64,000 nucleotides of DNA from Pullilachnospira sp963929535. Lineage in GTDB: Bacteria; Bacillota; Clostridia; Lachnospirales; Lachnospiraceae. Where the stretch lies: contig CAWVIZ010000010.1 in NCBI GenBank assembly GCA_963929535.1, positions 186,001 through 250,000 on the forward strand, written 5' to 3'. Shown here one piece after another: positions 41,766 to 51,200 of the stretch; positions within the stretch are counted from its first letter, which is position 1; each line of letters starts with the position of its first letter. Position numbers and translations under genes: made by a program. The notes under the pieces were generated by a model. It was not told the DNA's origin and ran no database searches. It saw only the letters and a program-made list of their open reading frames with translations.

Positions 41766-42620
41766 GTGTCGGGCAGTCATTTGTGGCAGAAGATCGTGGG
41801 AGCCGCCGCCGCGGTGCTGCTGGCGGGTCTCCTTGTGCTGACGGAGATCGGAGACAGAATGGTTTCAGAAGCGGAGGCCGGGGAGGACAGAGAGGTGATC
41901 TCGATTTCCTTTGATCCGGAGGTTCTGGAATATGACGGGACGGGAGCGCTGGATCTTCTGGAGGGAGTTACAGCCGTTGGAGAGGATGGAACAGATCTGA
42001 CGGACCGGGTGCAGGCAGTGCTTACACCGGACGGCGGCAATGATGAAAAAAAGATCCGGTACGCTGTATTTTCTGAAGACGGAGAAGAGACCACCAGAAC
42101 CCGCACACTTCATCTGGAGGGATATACGAGTCCCAGTCTGGAGGTATCGGACGGACTGGAGCTTTCTGCCCGGGATCTGGAGGACCTGGTGGAGGTGCTG
42201 AAGGAAAGAAAGGAGCTTACGGCGGATGACGGGTTTTCCCGGGATGCCTCCGGTCAGGTTTCCTGGGTGCGCACACGTCTGGGAGAGGGGATCTATGCCG
42301 TCACGTTCACTCTGAGAAATGATTTTTATGACGAGGATACCTGTACCGTAGAAGCCTCCATTTCCGGGGATGTATCAGATATTGAGCTGGAGCTTACCCA
42401 GACCAGTGTTTCCATTCCGGCGGGATCTGAATTCTATCCTCTGGAATATGTGGCTTCGGCGTATGATCCGGATTATGGGAATATTATCTCCAATGTGCAG
42501 ATTTCAGGCAGTGTGGACATATCCTGGCCGGGCAGCTACCGGCTGATCTATACGCTGCGGTCTGTGGACGGAACTCAGCAGGCGGAAGCCCTGCTCCAGG
42601 TGGAGGTGACCGAGGCATGA
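41766..42620 (+). CDS. Second membrane-anchored Ig-like protein
   Basis: 284 residues, GTG 41766 after GGAGGTGAC. N-terminal helix (~8-28), then an acidic strand-rich exterior with GALDLLEGVTAVGEDGTDLT and repeats ending in YAVFSEDGEETTRTRTL- and YRLIYTLRSVDGTQ-like strands. Same build as the 37974 protein though sequence similarity is low. It overlaps the PHP phosphatase gene by four bases. Confidence 0.7.
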   Translation: MSGSHLWQKIVGAAAAVLLAGLLVLTEIGDRMVSEAEAGEDREVISISFDPEVLEYDGTGALDLLEGVTAVGEDGTDLTDRVQAVLTPDGGNDEKKIRYAVFSEDGEETTRTRTLHLEGYTSPSLEVSDGLELSARDLEDLVEVLKERKELTADDGFSRDASGQVSWVRTRLGEGIYAVTFTLRNDFYDEDTCTVEASISGDVSDIELELTQTSVSIPAGSEFYPLEYVASAYDPDYGNIISNVQISGSVDISWPGSYRLIYTLRSVDGTQQAEALLQVEVTEA

Positions 42621-43399
42621 TCGATATTCACAACCATATTCTTCCGGGGCTGGACGATGGAGCGGAAAGCTGGGACGATGCCCTGGAAATGGCGGAGATG
42701 GCGGTGGAATCAGGAGTACAGGTGATCGCGGCCACTTCCCACGCCAACCTTCCGGAGGCGCTGTACGCGGGAGTGAACGGGACCGAGCGGCGGGAAGAGG
42801 CGGAGCGGTATCTGGTGCAGCTGGAGACTTTTCGCGGCTTTCTGAAGCAGGAGAAGATTCCGCTGAAGGTCTGCCGGGGAATGGAGATCTTCGGTCCGGA
42901 TCAGGCGGCGGAGCGGCTGAAGCGAAAAGAGCTTCTCACCCTGAATGGGACCAGATACTGTCTGGTGGAATTTGCTCTGGATACGGAGGCTCATCCGGTG
43001 TACCGGACGATCCTGGAGCTGAGGGCTGTGGGCTGCATCCCTGTGGTGGCCCATCCGGAGAGGTATCTCTGTGTTCAGAGGGTTCCCGCCCATGTATATG
43101 AGTGGTACCGGATGGGAGCGGCCATTCAGGTGAACAAGGGCAGTGTGACGGGCCGGTTCGGAAGCAGGGCGGAAAGGACGGCAGATTCCCTTCTGAGGCA
43201 CCGGCTGGTGACGGCTGTGGCGTCAGACGCCCACAGTCCTTACAGAAGGACTCCCCGGATGGATGAGATGAAAGAAATTCTGGCTGCCAGATACGGGGAT
43301 CACTGTCCCCGCCTTCTACTTGAAGAGAATCCGGCCAGGATCCTTCTGGGAAAGAAGGTGCTGTGGGAAAAGCCGGTGGGGTATGATTACTTTTCCTGA
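42617..43399 (+). CDS. PHP-family protein tyrosine phosphatase (CpsB/CapC type)
   Basis: 260 residues. The start MIDIHNHILPGLDDGAESWD is the hallmark of CpsB/YwqE phosphatases (metal ligands His5, His7). Further ligands are in AATSHAN, CRGMEIF, VVAHPERY and VASDAHSP. It should dephosphorylate the tyrosine clusters of the two BY-kinases upstream. The operon ends here without glycosyltransferase, flippase or polymerase genes. Confidence 0.92.
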   Translation: MIDIHNHILPGLDDGAESWDDALEMAEMAVESGVQVIAATSHANLPEALYAGVNGTERREEAERYLVQLETFRGFLKQEKIPLKVCRGMEIFGPDQAAERLKRKELLTLNGTRYCLVEFALDTEAHPVYRTILELRAVGCIPVVAHPERYLCVQRVPAHVYEWYRMGAAIQVNKGSVTGRFGSRAERTADSLLRHRLVTAVASDAHSPYRRTPRMDEMKEILAARYGDHCPRLLLEENPARILLGKKVLWEKPVGYDYFS

Positions 43400-43427
43400 G
43401 AAAAACGTCATATTTTGTCTATCAATT

Positions 43428-43459
43428 GTAACAGTTCAGCCTTTCGGCCGGACTGTTAC
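43428..43459. repeat. Solitary R1-end palindrome
   Basis: 32 bases starting GTAACAGTTCAGCC and ending ACTGTTAC, nearly the same as the 32-base end hairpin of the R1 MITEs but without the rest of the element. No direct repeats at its borders. It may serve as a terminator for the PHP gene although no T-run follows. Confidence 0.65.
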
Positions 43460-43525
43460 TGTCACTTTTCCGGATTTTTCACATATACTGTCAGTGACAA
43501 CTTTTTACAGGAATGAACAGCATTC

Positions 43526-44287
43526 ATGTTTCTTTCGATACTGACAGGTCTTTTCATCCCTTTTTTCGGCACCGCGCTGGGAGCCGCCTTTATTTTCCTG
43601 TTGAAAAGAGAGCTCTGTCCCCGGGCAGAACAGCTGATGCTGGGGTTTGCCGCCGGGGTGATGGCGGCGGCTTCCGTCTGGTCTCTGCTGATCCCGGCCA
43701 TTGAGCTGGGGAGCGGTCTGGGGGTATTTTCTTTCCTGCCGGCGGCAGCGGGTTTTGTGATCGGGATCCTGTTTCTGGTGGGGACGGACTGGATCGCGGG
43801 AAGAATCCGCCGCCGGGAGAGAGATGTCCGGACCGGCAGTCTGATGGTGCTGGCGGTGACGATCCACAATATCCCGGAAGGGCTGTCTGTGGGAGCCGCT
43901 TTTGCTGGTATGATGACAGATTCCGCCGGGATCACGGCAGCTTCCGCCTTTGCCCTGGCAGTGGGTGTGGGGGTACAGAATCTGCCTGAGGGGTTTATCG
44001 TAGCCCTGCCTTATGCCGGGAAGGGAAGGCCCAGGAGAAGGGCGTTTCTGTACGGAATGCTCTCCGGCGCGGTGGAGCCACTGGCAGGCGCCGTGATGGT
44101 CCTTTTGGCTGCCTGGCTTCGGCCCGCGCTTCCCTGGCTTCTGGCATTTTCCGCTGGAGCCATGTTCTGCGTGATCCTGGAGGAGCTGATTCCGGAGGCG
44201 ATGAGAGAGCGGAAAGCGCATCTGGGGACTGCCGGGTTTGCCGCGGGTTTTCTGGTGATGATGATATTAGATGTGGCACTGGGATGA
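43526..44287 (+). CDS. ZIP-family metal transporter
   Basis: 253 residues with about eight membrane helices. The metal-binding signatures are TIHNIPEGLSVG (helix 4) and VGVQNLPEGFIVAL (helix 5), with EELIPEA in a later helix. This is the ZupT/ZIP group that imports zinc or other divalent cations. ATG 43526 has only a distant AGGA; the start is somewhat uncertain. Confidence 0.88.
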   Translation: MFLSILTGLFIPFFGTALGAAFIFLLKRELCPRAEQLMLGFAAGVMAAASVWSLLIPAIELGSGLGVFSFLPAAAGFVIGILFLVGTDWIAGRIRRRERDVRTGSLMVLAVTIHNIPEGLSVGAAFAGMMTDSAGITAASAFALAVGVGVQNLPEGFIVALPYAGKGRPRRRAFLYGMLSGAVEPLAGAVMVLLAAWLRPALPWLLAFSAGAMFCVILEELIPEAMRERKAHLGTAGFAAGFLVMMILDVALG

Positions 44288-44313
44288 AAATTGTGGTAAA
44301 CTGGTAACAGTTC

Positions 44314-44346
44314 GTAACAGTCCGGGCGGAAGGCGGAACCTGTGAC
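44314..44346. repeat. Degenerate R1-end palindrome
   Basis: GTAACAGTCC ... GGCGGAACCTGTGAC, a weaker relative of the unit at 43428, preceded by another GTAACAGTTC half-copy. Lies in the leader of hisH. Confidence 0.45.
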
Positions 44347-44383
44347 GATACATCAGTTTACACATTTTACAGAGGAGTACGGA

Positions 44384-45007
44384 ATGATAGCACTGATCGA
44401 TTATGATGCGGGAAATATGAAGAGTGTGGAGAAAGCGCTGCAGCTCATCGGACAGGAGACGGAGGTTACCCGGGATCCGCAGCGGATCCTGGGGGCGGAC
44501 CGGGTGATCCTGCCGGGAGTGGGAAGCTTCGGGGACGCCATGGAGAATCTTCACCGGTTTGGCCTGGTGGAGGTGATCCGGGAGGTGGTCCGCCGGAAGA
44601 CCCCGTTCCTGGGAATCTGTCTGGGGCTGCAGCTTCTTTTTGAGCAAAGCCAGGAGAGCCCGGGGGTAAAGGGACTGGGTATCCTGGAGGGAGAGATCGT
44701 AAGGATCCCGGCGGGAGAAGGGCTGAAGATCCCTCATATGGGATGGAACAGTCTGGAGTATCCCGGCCGGGGAAGGCTGTTTGCCGGGATTCCTGAGAAT
44801 TCCTACGTGTATTTTGTCCATTCCTATTATCTGAGGGCAAAGGATCCATCCATAGTAAAGGCGGTAACCCGGTACGGGGTGGAGATCCACGCTTCTGTGG
44901 AAAAAGGAAATCTGTTTGCCTGTCAGTTCCATCCGGAGAAGAGTTCCGATGTGGGACTTCAGATCCTGAAAAATTTTGTGGCGGTACCCGCCGAAGGAGG
45001 CCGGTGA
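44384..45007 (+). CDS. hisH: Imidazole glycerol phosphate synthase, glutaminase subunit
   Basis: 207 residues from ATG 44384 (GAGGAG eight bases upstream). Class I glutamine amidotransferase: oxyanion loop PGVGSFGDAM, nucleophile Cys79 (LGICLGLQLLFE), and the His-Glu pair in CQFHPEKSSDVG. It makes ammonia for HisF to convert PRFAR to imidazole glycerol phosphate and AICAR. hisF follows directly. Confidence 0.96.
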   Translation: MIALIDYDAGNMKSVEKALQLIGQETEVTRDPQRILGADRVILPGVGSFGDAMENLHRFGLVEVIREVVRRKTPFLGICLGLQLLFEQSQESPGVKGLGILEGEIVRIPAGEGLKIPHMGWNSLEYPGRGRLFAGIPENSYVYFVHSYYLRAKDPSIVKAVTRYGVEIHASVEKGNLFACQFHPEKSSDVGLQILKNFVAVPAEGGR

Positions 45008-45008
45008 G

Positions 45009-45770
45009 ATGTTTACCAAGCGGATTATCCCCTGTCTGGATGTAAATAACGGACGGGTGGTGAAGGGCGTTAATTTTGTGAATCTGAAGGATGCCGGAGA
45101 TCCGGTGGAGATTGCCAAAGCCTATGATAAGGCAGGGGCGGATGAGGTGGTATTTCTGGATATCACAGCCTCTTCGGACAACCGGAAAACCGTGGTGGAT
45201 ATGGTGCGGGATGTGGCCGCCAATGTATTTATCCCATTTACCGTGGGAGGCGGTATCCGGACAGTGGAGGACTTTAAGGTGCTTCTTCGGGAAGGCGCGG
45301 ATAAGATCTCCATCAATTCCTCCGCCATCAGCCGTCCGGAGCTGATCCGGGAGGCGGCGGACAAGTTCGGCAGCCAGTGCGTGGTGGTGGCCATTGACGC
45401 CAAGCGGCGTCCGGATGGCAGCGGGTGGAATATCTATAAAAACGGAGGCCGGATCGATGTGGGGATTGATGCCGTGGAATGGGCCCGGAAGGCGGAAAGC
45501 CTGGGAGCGGGAGAGATCCTTCTGACCAGTATGGACTGCGATGGGACAAAAGCCGGATACGATATCCCGCTTACCAGGGCCATTGCGGATGCGGTTTCCA
45601 TCCCGGTGATCGCGTCGGGAGGCGCCGGAACTCTGGAGCATTTTGCCGAAGCTCTCACTGAGGGAGGAGCGGACGCGGCGCTGGCGGCTTCCCTGTTCCA
45701 CTACAAAGAGCTGGAGATCCGGGAGGTGAAGGAATATCTGGCGGGACAGGGGATCCCGGTGCGTTTGTGA
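45009..45770 (+). CDS. hisF: Imidazole glycerol phosphate synthase, cyclase subunit
   Basis: 253 residues from ATG 45009, one base after the hisH stop with GGAGG in the hisH end. TIM barrel with catalytic Asp11 (RIIPCLDVNNGRVVKG) and the second catalytic Asp in VVVAIDAKR; phosphate-binding loops VGGGIRT and VIASGGAGTLEH. It forms the HisHF complex. No other his genes lie nearby, so the pathway is split in this genome. Confidence 0.97.
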   Translation: MFTKRIIPCLDVNNGRVVKGVNFVNLKDAGDPVEIAKAYDKAGADEVVFLDITASSDNRKTVVDMVRDVAANVFIPFTVGGGIRTVEDFKVLLREGADKISINSSAISRPELIREAADKFGSQCVVVAIDAKRRPDGSGWNIYKNGGRIDVGIDAVEWARKAESLGAGEILLTSMDCDGTKAGYDIPLTRAIADAVSIPVIASGGAGTLEHFAEALTEGGADAALAASLFHYKELEIREVKEYLAGQGIPVRL

Positions 45771-45801
45771 GCAGTGAATTCAGAGAAAGGATGTGAGGAA
45801 G

Positions 45802-46509
45802 ATGCCTCCGATTACAGGCGACTGGGCTAAGGCTCTTGAGGGGGAATTCCATAAACCATATTATAAGAAGCTTTTTCAGACAGTGGGGCGGGAGTACGCC
45901 ACACATAAAATCTTCCCGGCAGGGGATGATATCTTTAATGCGTTTCATTTTACACCTCTCCACCAGGTGAAGGTGGTGATCCTGGGACAGGATCCGTATC
46001 ACGGAGACGGACAGGCCCATGGACTCAGCTTTTCCGTGAAGCCGGATGTGGAGATCCCTCCATCTCTGATGAATATCTATCAGGAGCTGGAGGACGATCT
46101 GGGCTGTTATATTCCCAACAACGGTTATCTGGAAAAGTGGGCCCGGCAGGGAGTGCTGCTTTTGAATACGGTGCTGACAGTGCGGGCGCACCAGGCCAAC
46201 TCTCACCGTGGGATCGGCTGGGAGGAGTTTACGGACGCGGCCATCCGGGTGCTGGCTTCCCAGGACCGTCCCATGGTGTTCATTCTCTGGGGCCGTCCGG
46301 CACAGGCCAAAAAGGGGATGCTGGATCCCTCCAGACATCTGATCATTGAGTCCCCCCACCCCAGTCCATTATCGGCCTTCCGGGGATTTTTCGGAAGCAG
46401 ACCCTTCAGCCGGGCCAATGCTTATCTGGAAAGCCATGGCCTGGAGCCCATCGACTGGCAGATTGAAAATGTGGACCGAAGGGCGGCCATCCGTCCTGAA
46501 AATCGATAG
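45802..46509 (+). CDS. ung: Uracil-DNA glycosylase, family 1
   Basis: 235 residues from ATG 45802; GTG 45793, three codons earlier, is an alternative start with equally plausible purines upstream. The catalytic motif GQDPYHGDGQAHGLSF (Asp64, His67) and the leucine-loop motif SPHPSPLSAFRGFFG with the catalytic His are intact. It removes uracil from DNA in base excision repair. Confidence 0.96.
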   Translation: MPPITGDWAKALEGEFHKPYYKKLFQTVGREYATHKIFPAGDDIFNAFHFTPLHQVKVVILGQDPYHGDGQAHGLSFSVKPDVEIPPSLMNIYQELEDDLGCYIPNNGYLEKWARQGVLLLNTVLTVRAHQANSHRGIGWEEFTDAAIRVLASQDRPMVFILWGRPAQAKKGMLDPSRHLIIESPHPSPLSAFRGFFGSRPFSRANAYLESHGLEPIDWQIENVDRRAAIRPENR

Positions 46510-46524
46510 AAAGCGGGAATAAGG

Positions 46525-48147
46525 ATGAGTAAAAAAAATACGTTTGTGAAAAATGCGTCCTTTCTGATGATAGCCACGCTGATTTCCAGGGTGATCGGTC
46601 TGTTGTACAGAAGTCCTCTGGGAGTGATCATCGGAAAAGAGGGACTGGGTTACTACGGATTTGCCAATAACGTCTATGTGATCCTGCTCCTGATCTCCTC
46701 CTACAGTATCCCCATGGCGGTGTCCAAGGTGATCTCAGAGAGGCTGGCGCTGAAGCAGTACCGGAATGCGCAGAAGGTTTTCCATGGCGCTCTGATCTAC
46801 GGGGCAGTGGTGGGAGGGATCGCGGCTCTGGTGGCGTTCTTTTTCGGAAGATATCTGCTGCCTGCCAATCAGCCCAACGCACTGCCGGCACTGAGGATCC
46901 TGGCGCCAACGATTTTTCTGTCGGCTATCCTGGGCGTCCTGAGAGGATATTTTCAGGCCCATGATACCATGCTGCCCACGTCCATTTCCCAGGTACTGGA
47001 GCAGGTGGCCAACGCGGTGGTCAGCATCGGGGCGGCGTGGCTCCTGATCACCAGCTTTGCTTCCAATGAGGAGGAAACCGCCATCTATGGAGCAGCCGGC
47101 GGTACACTGGGGACGGGGGCCGGCGTACTGGTGGCCCTGATTTTTATGCTGCTGGTATACCAGCTGAACCGGAAGACCATCCGGCGGCAGGTGGCCAGGG
47201 ACCGGCATATACAGGAAGAAACACTGGGAGAGGTATTTAAGATCATCTTTCTGATGGTAACTCCCATCATTTTCAATACTTTTGTGTACAATGCCAGCAG
47301 TTATCTGGACAGCGTGCTGTTTTCCGGCATCATGGGACATGCCGGAGTGGATGCCAAGCTGATCAGCGAGCAGTGGGGCGAGTACAGCAATTACTATCTG
47401 ACCCTGATCAATATTCCTCTGGCGCTGTCCAGCGCCACATCCTCGGCTATGATGCCGGAAATTTCTTCACTGTATGCCACCAAGGAATATGAGAAGGCCA
47501 ATGGGAAGATCAACGAGGGAATCCGGCTGACCATGTTTCTGTGTATTCCGGCGGCGGTGGGATTGTCTGTGCTGGCATTCCCCATTGTAAAGACTCTGTT
47601 CCCCGACAGCGGGGAGCTGTCAGGCCGGCTTCTGGTGGTCGGTTCGGTGTCTGTGATCTTTTCCGCCCTGTCCACCATCACCAACGGCGTGCTCCAGGCC
47701 ATCGGAAAGCCCAGGATCCCTCTGAAAAACGCAGCCATTTCTCTGGCGCTGAATCTGGCAGTGCTCTGCGTGACGGCTTTCCTGATCCCCGGTATGGGTA
47801 TTTTTACGGTGCTGCTGGCCACGATCGCCTTTTCTGTCAGCATGTGCGTGCTGAACGCGCTGTCCCTGAGAAAATATCTGGGACACAGAAATGATTTTCT
47901 CAATGCCTATGGGAAACCGCTGCTGGCGGCGGCAGGCATGGGTGTGGCAGCCTGGGTAGTCTATTACGGACTGTACCTGATCCTTCCGGTGAGGATCCTC
48001 TGCCTGGGGCTGGCTATCGTGCTGGCGATCATGGTATATCTGATCCTGTATGTGCTGGTGACAAAGACCACGGAGGAACAGATGCGCGGGCTTCCCATGG
48101 GGAATTACGTGGTGAAGATACTGAGGATCCTGCGGGTGTTCCGCTAG
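46525..48147 (+). CDS. MurJ/SpoVB-like lipid-linked glycan flippase (MOP superfamily)
   Basis: 540 residues, about 14 membrane helices. The start (NTFVKNASFLMIATLISRVI, GLLYRSPLGVIIGKEGLGYY) is the pattern of the YtgP/SpoVB group of MOP flippases. Conserved charged turns (PTSISQVLEQVANAVVSIGA, GKPRIPLKNAAISLALNLAV) fit too. These proteins translocate peptidoglycan or polysaccharide lipid intermediates. It begins 15 bases after ung. Which substrate applies cannot be read from sequence. Confidence 0.85.
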   Translation: MSKKNTFVKNASFLMIATLISRVIGLLYRSPLGVIIGKEGLGYYGFANNVYVILLLISSYSIPMAVSKVISERLALKQYRNAQKVFHGALIYGAVVGGIAALVAFFFGRYLLPANQPNALPALRILAPTIFLSAILGVLRGYFQAHDTMLPTSISQVLEQVANAVVSIGAAWLLITSFASNEEETAIYGAAGGTLGTGAGVLVALIFMLLVYQLNRKTIRRQVARDRHIQEETLGEVFKIIFLMVTPIIFNTFVYNASSYLDSVLFSGIMGHAGVDAKLISEQWGEYSNYYLTLINIPLALSSATSSAMMPEISSLYATKEYEKANGKINEGIRLTMFLCIPAAVGLSVLAFPIVKTLFPDSGELSGRLLVVGSVSVIFSALSTITNGVLQAIGKPRIPLKNAAISLALNLAVLCVTAFLIPGMGIFTVLLATIAFSVSMCVLNALSLRKYLGHRNDFLNAYGKPLLAAAGMGVAAWVVYYGLYLILPVRILCLGLAIVLAIMVYLILYVLVTKTTEEQMRGLPMGNYVVKILRILRVFR

Positions 48148-48279
48148 GACGCGGCATATCTGATCATATAGAATATGGAGCGGAGAAAAGATGGCAGATG
48201 TCAGCCGTCTTTTCTTTTTCTGACGGATAAATTTCAAGGGCAGGTGTGATCCATGCGAATCACACCTGCCCTTGTGGAA

Positions 48280-51200
48280 TCAGGCGTTTTTCTCCAGATT
48301 TTTTACCGCTGTGGACAGCATCAGCTTGATCCTGTTCAGCTGGTTGACCTCCGAGGCGCCCGGATCGTAGTCAATGGCCACAATGTTGGCATCCGGATGT
48401 TCCCTGCGGATGGCCTTGATCACACCCTTGCCCACGATATGGTTGGGCAGGCAGGCAAAGGGCTGGGTACACACGATGTTCTTGGTGCCGTTGTGGATCA
48501 GCTCCATCATCTCTCCGGTAAGGAACCAGCCTTCTCCGGTCTGATTCCCCACGGATACAATGGGAGAAGCCATCTTTGCCAGGTCAGCGATGTCCGCCGG
48601 CGGGGTAAAGTGACGGCTCTTTTTGAATTCCTCTGTGGCAGCGCTCCGCAGCCAGTTGATGGCGGCGATTCCCGCATTGGCGGTAAGGGCCGAGGTTTTC
48701 TTAAAGCCCAGATACTTATATTTAAAGTTCTGGTTGTAGAAGCAGTAGCACATGAAGTCGATCAGATCCGGTACAACGGCCTCGGCGCCTTCCTTCTCCA
48801 GCAGCTCAGCCAGATAATTGTTGGCCGCCGGAAGGAACTTCACCAGGATCTCGCCCACGATCCCCACCCGGGGCTTTTTCATATCTTCATGAATGGGCAG
48901 GTGATCAAAGTCGCGGATCATGGTGCGGCAGATCTGTTTGAACCGGGTGTGGCTCAGATGTTTGGCTGACACATATTCGATACAGATCTTTTCCCACTTT
49001 CTGTGCAGCCGGTTGGCAGAGCCTTTTTTCTTTTCATAAGGCCGCATCCGGTACAGACACTTCATCAGGATATCCCCGAAAATGGCCCCGTAAGCCAGCC
49101 GGCGGGCAAGACCCGGTGTGATCTTGAATCCCGGGTTGCTTTCCAGACCGCTTAAGTTGACGGAAATGACCGGAATCTGGGACATTCCCGCTTTTTTCAG
49201 AGCCCGGCGGATAAACCCGATGTAATTGGACGCCCGGCAGCCACCGCCTGTCTGGGACATAATCACGGCCACCCGGTTCAGGTCATATTTTCCGGACAGC
49301 AGAGCCTGCATGATCTGGCCCACCACCATCAGGGAAGGATAGCAGGCATCGTTGTTTACATACTTCAGTCCCACATCCACGGCTTCCTTATTGTCGTTGG
49401 GAAGCACCTCCAGGTTATATCCGCTGGCATTGAAGCCTGCCTGCAGGATATTGAAGTGGATAGGAGACATCTGGGGGCAGAGGATGGTGTAGGTTTTCCG
49501 CATCTCCGGTGTGAAGGATACCTTCTTGATGGAGGAGGGGCGGATCACCCGCTTCTCATGGAGCTTTTCCCTGGTACGGATGGCCGCCAGAAGGGAACGG
49601 ACACGGATCCGGGCTGCTCCCAGGTTATTCACCTCATCGATCTTTAAGCAGGTATAGATCTTCCCGCTGTCGGAGAGGATCTCCTGCACCTGGTCAGTGG
49701 TCACGGCGTCCAGACCGCATCCAAAGGAATTCAGCTGGATCAGATCCAGATCCTCCCGCTCCTTCACGAAGTTGGCGGCGGCGTACAGCCGGGTGTGGTA
49801 CATCCACTGGTCGTTGACCCTGAGGGGCCGCTCCAGGGGAGCCAGATGGGAAATGGAATCCTCTGTGAGCACTGCCAGCCCGTAGGAGTTGATCATATCC
49901 GGGATACCGTGGTGGATCTCCGGATCGATGTGGTAGGGGCGTCCCGCCAGAACGATTCCTCTGCGTCCCGTTTTCTGCATGTAATCCAGGGTCTCCTCGC
50001 CCTTTCTGCGGATATCGTTCCGCATATGTTCCAGTTCCTTCCAGGCAGCGTGCGCCGCCTCCTTCACTTCGTTCTCCGGAATATCGGAGAATTCTTCCAC
50101 CAGACGGCTGGTCAGCACTTCCTCATTGGTAAAGGAAAGGAAGGGATTCTTAAATACAATATCGGAGCCGTACAGCTCATCCACATTGTTTTTGATATTC
50201 TCCGCGTAGGAGGTTACGATGGGGCAGTTGTAATGGTTGACCGCATCGGGGAACTCCGTCCGCTCGTAGGGAATGCAGGGATAAAAGATAAATTTCACGC
50301 CCTGCTTGATCAGCCAGGTCACATGGCCGTGGGCCAGCTTGGCCGGATAACACTCGGATTCACTGGGGATGGACTCGATGCCCAGCTCATAGATCTTCCG
50401 GGTGGAGGTGGGAGAGAGGATCACCTGATACTTCAGTTTCGTAAAGAAGGTATGCCAGAAGGGGTAATTCTCAAACATATTCAGCACTCTGGGGATACCC
50501 ACCTGACCCCGGACTGCTTTGTCCGGCGTAAGAGATTCGTAGCCGAACAGCTTCTTGTATTTGTAATCGAACAGATTGGGGATATTCTCCTTGTTCTTCT
50601 GCTTTCCGATTCCCCGCTCACACCTGTTTCCGCTGATATACTGGCGGCCTCCTGAGAAATGGTTGATGGTGAGACGGCAGTTGTTGGTACATCCCCGGCA
50701 GTTGGCCATACTGGTGGTGTACTTCAGAGCGTTGATCTTCTCAATGGGGAGCATGGTGGTCTCCTGGCCATCCTCAAACCGCTCCCTGGCGATCAGCGCG
50801 GCACCGAAAGCGCCCATGATCCCGGCAATGTCCGGACGGATGGCCTGGCAGCCGGCGATCTTCTCAAAGCTTCTTAAAACGGCATCGTTGTAGAAGGTTC
50901 CTCCCTGTACCACGATCTGTTTACCCAGCTCGGAGGCATCGGATACCTTGATGACCTTGTACAGGGCGTTCTTGATGACGGAATAGGCCAGTCCCGCGGA
51001 AATATCTGCCACGGAGGCGCCTTCCTTCTGGGCCTGTTTTACCTTGGAGTTCATGAACACGGTACATCTGGTTCCCAGATCAATGGGATTTTCGGCAAAC
51101 AGAGCTTCCCTGGCGAAATCTTCCACACTGTAGTTCAGGGATTTGGCAAAGGTCTCGATAAAGGAACCGCATCCGGAGGAGCAGGCCTCATTGAGCTGTA

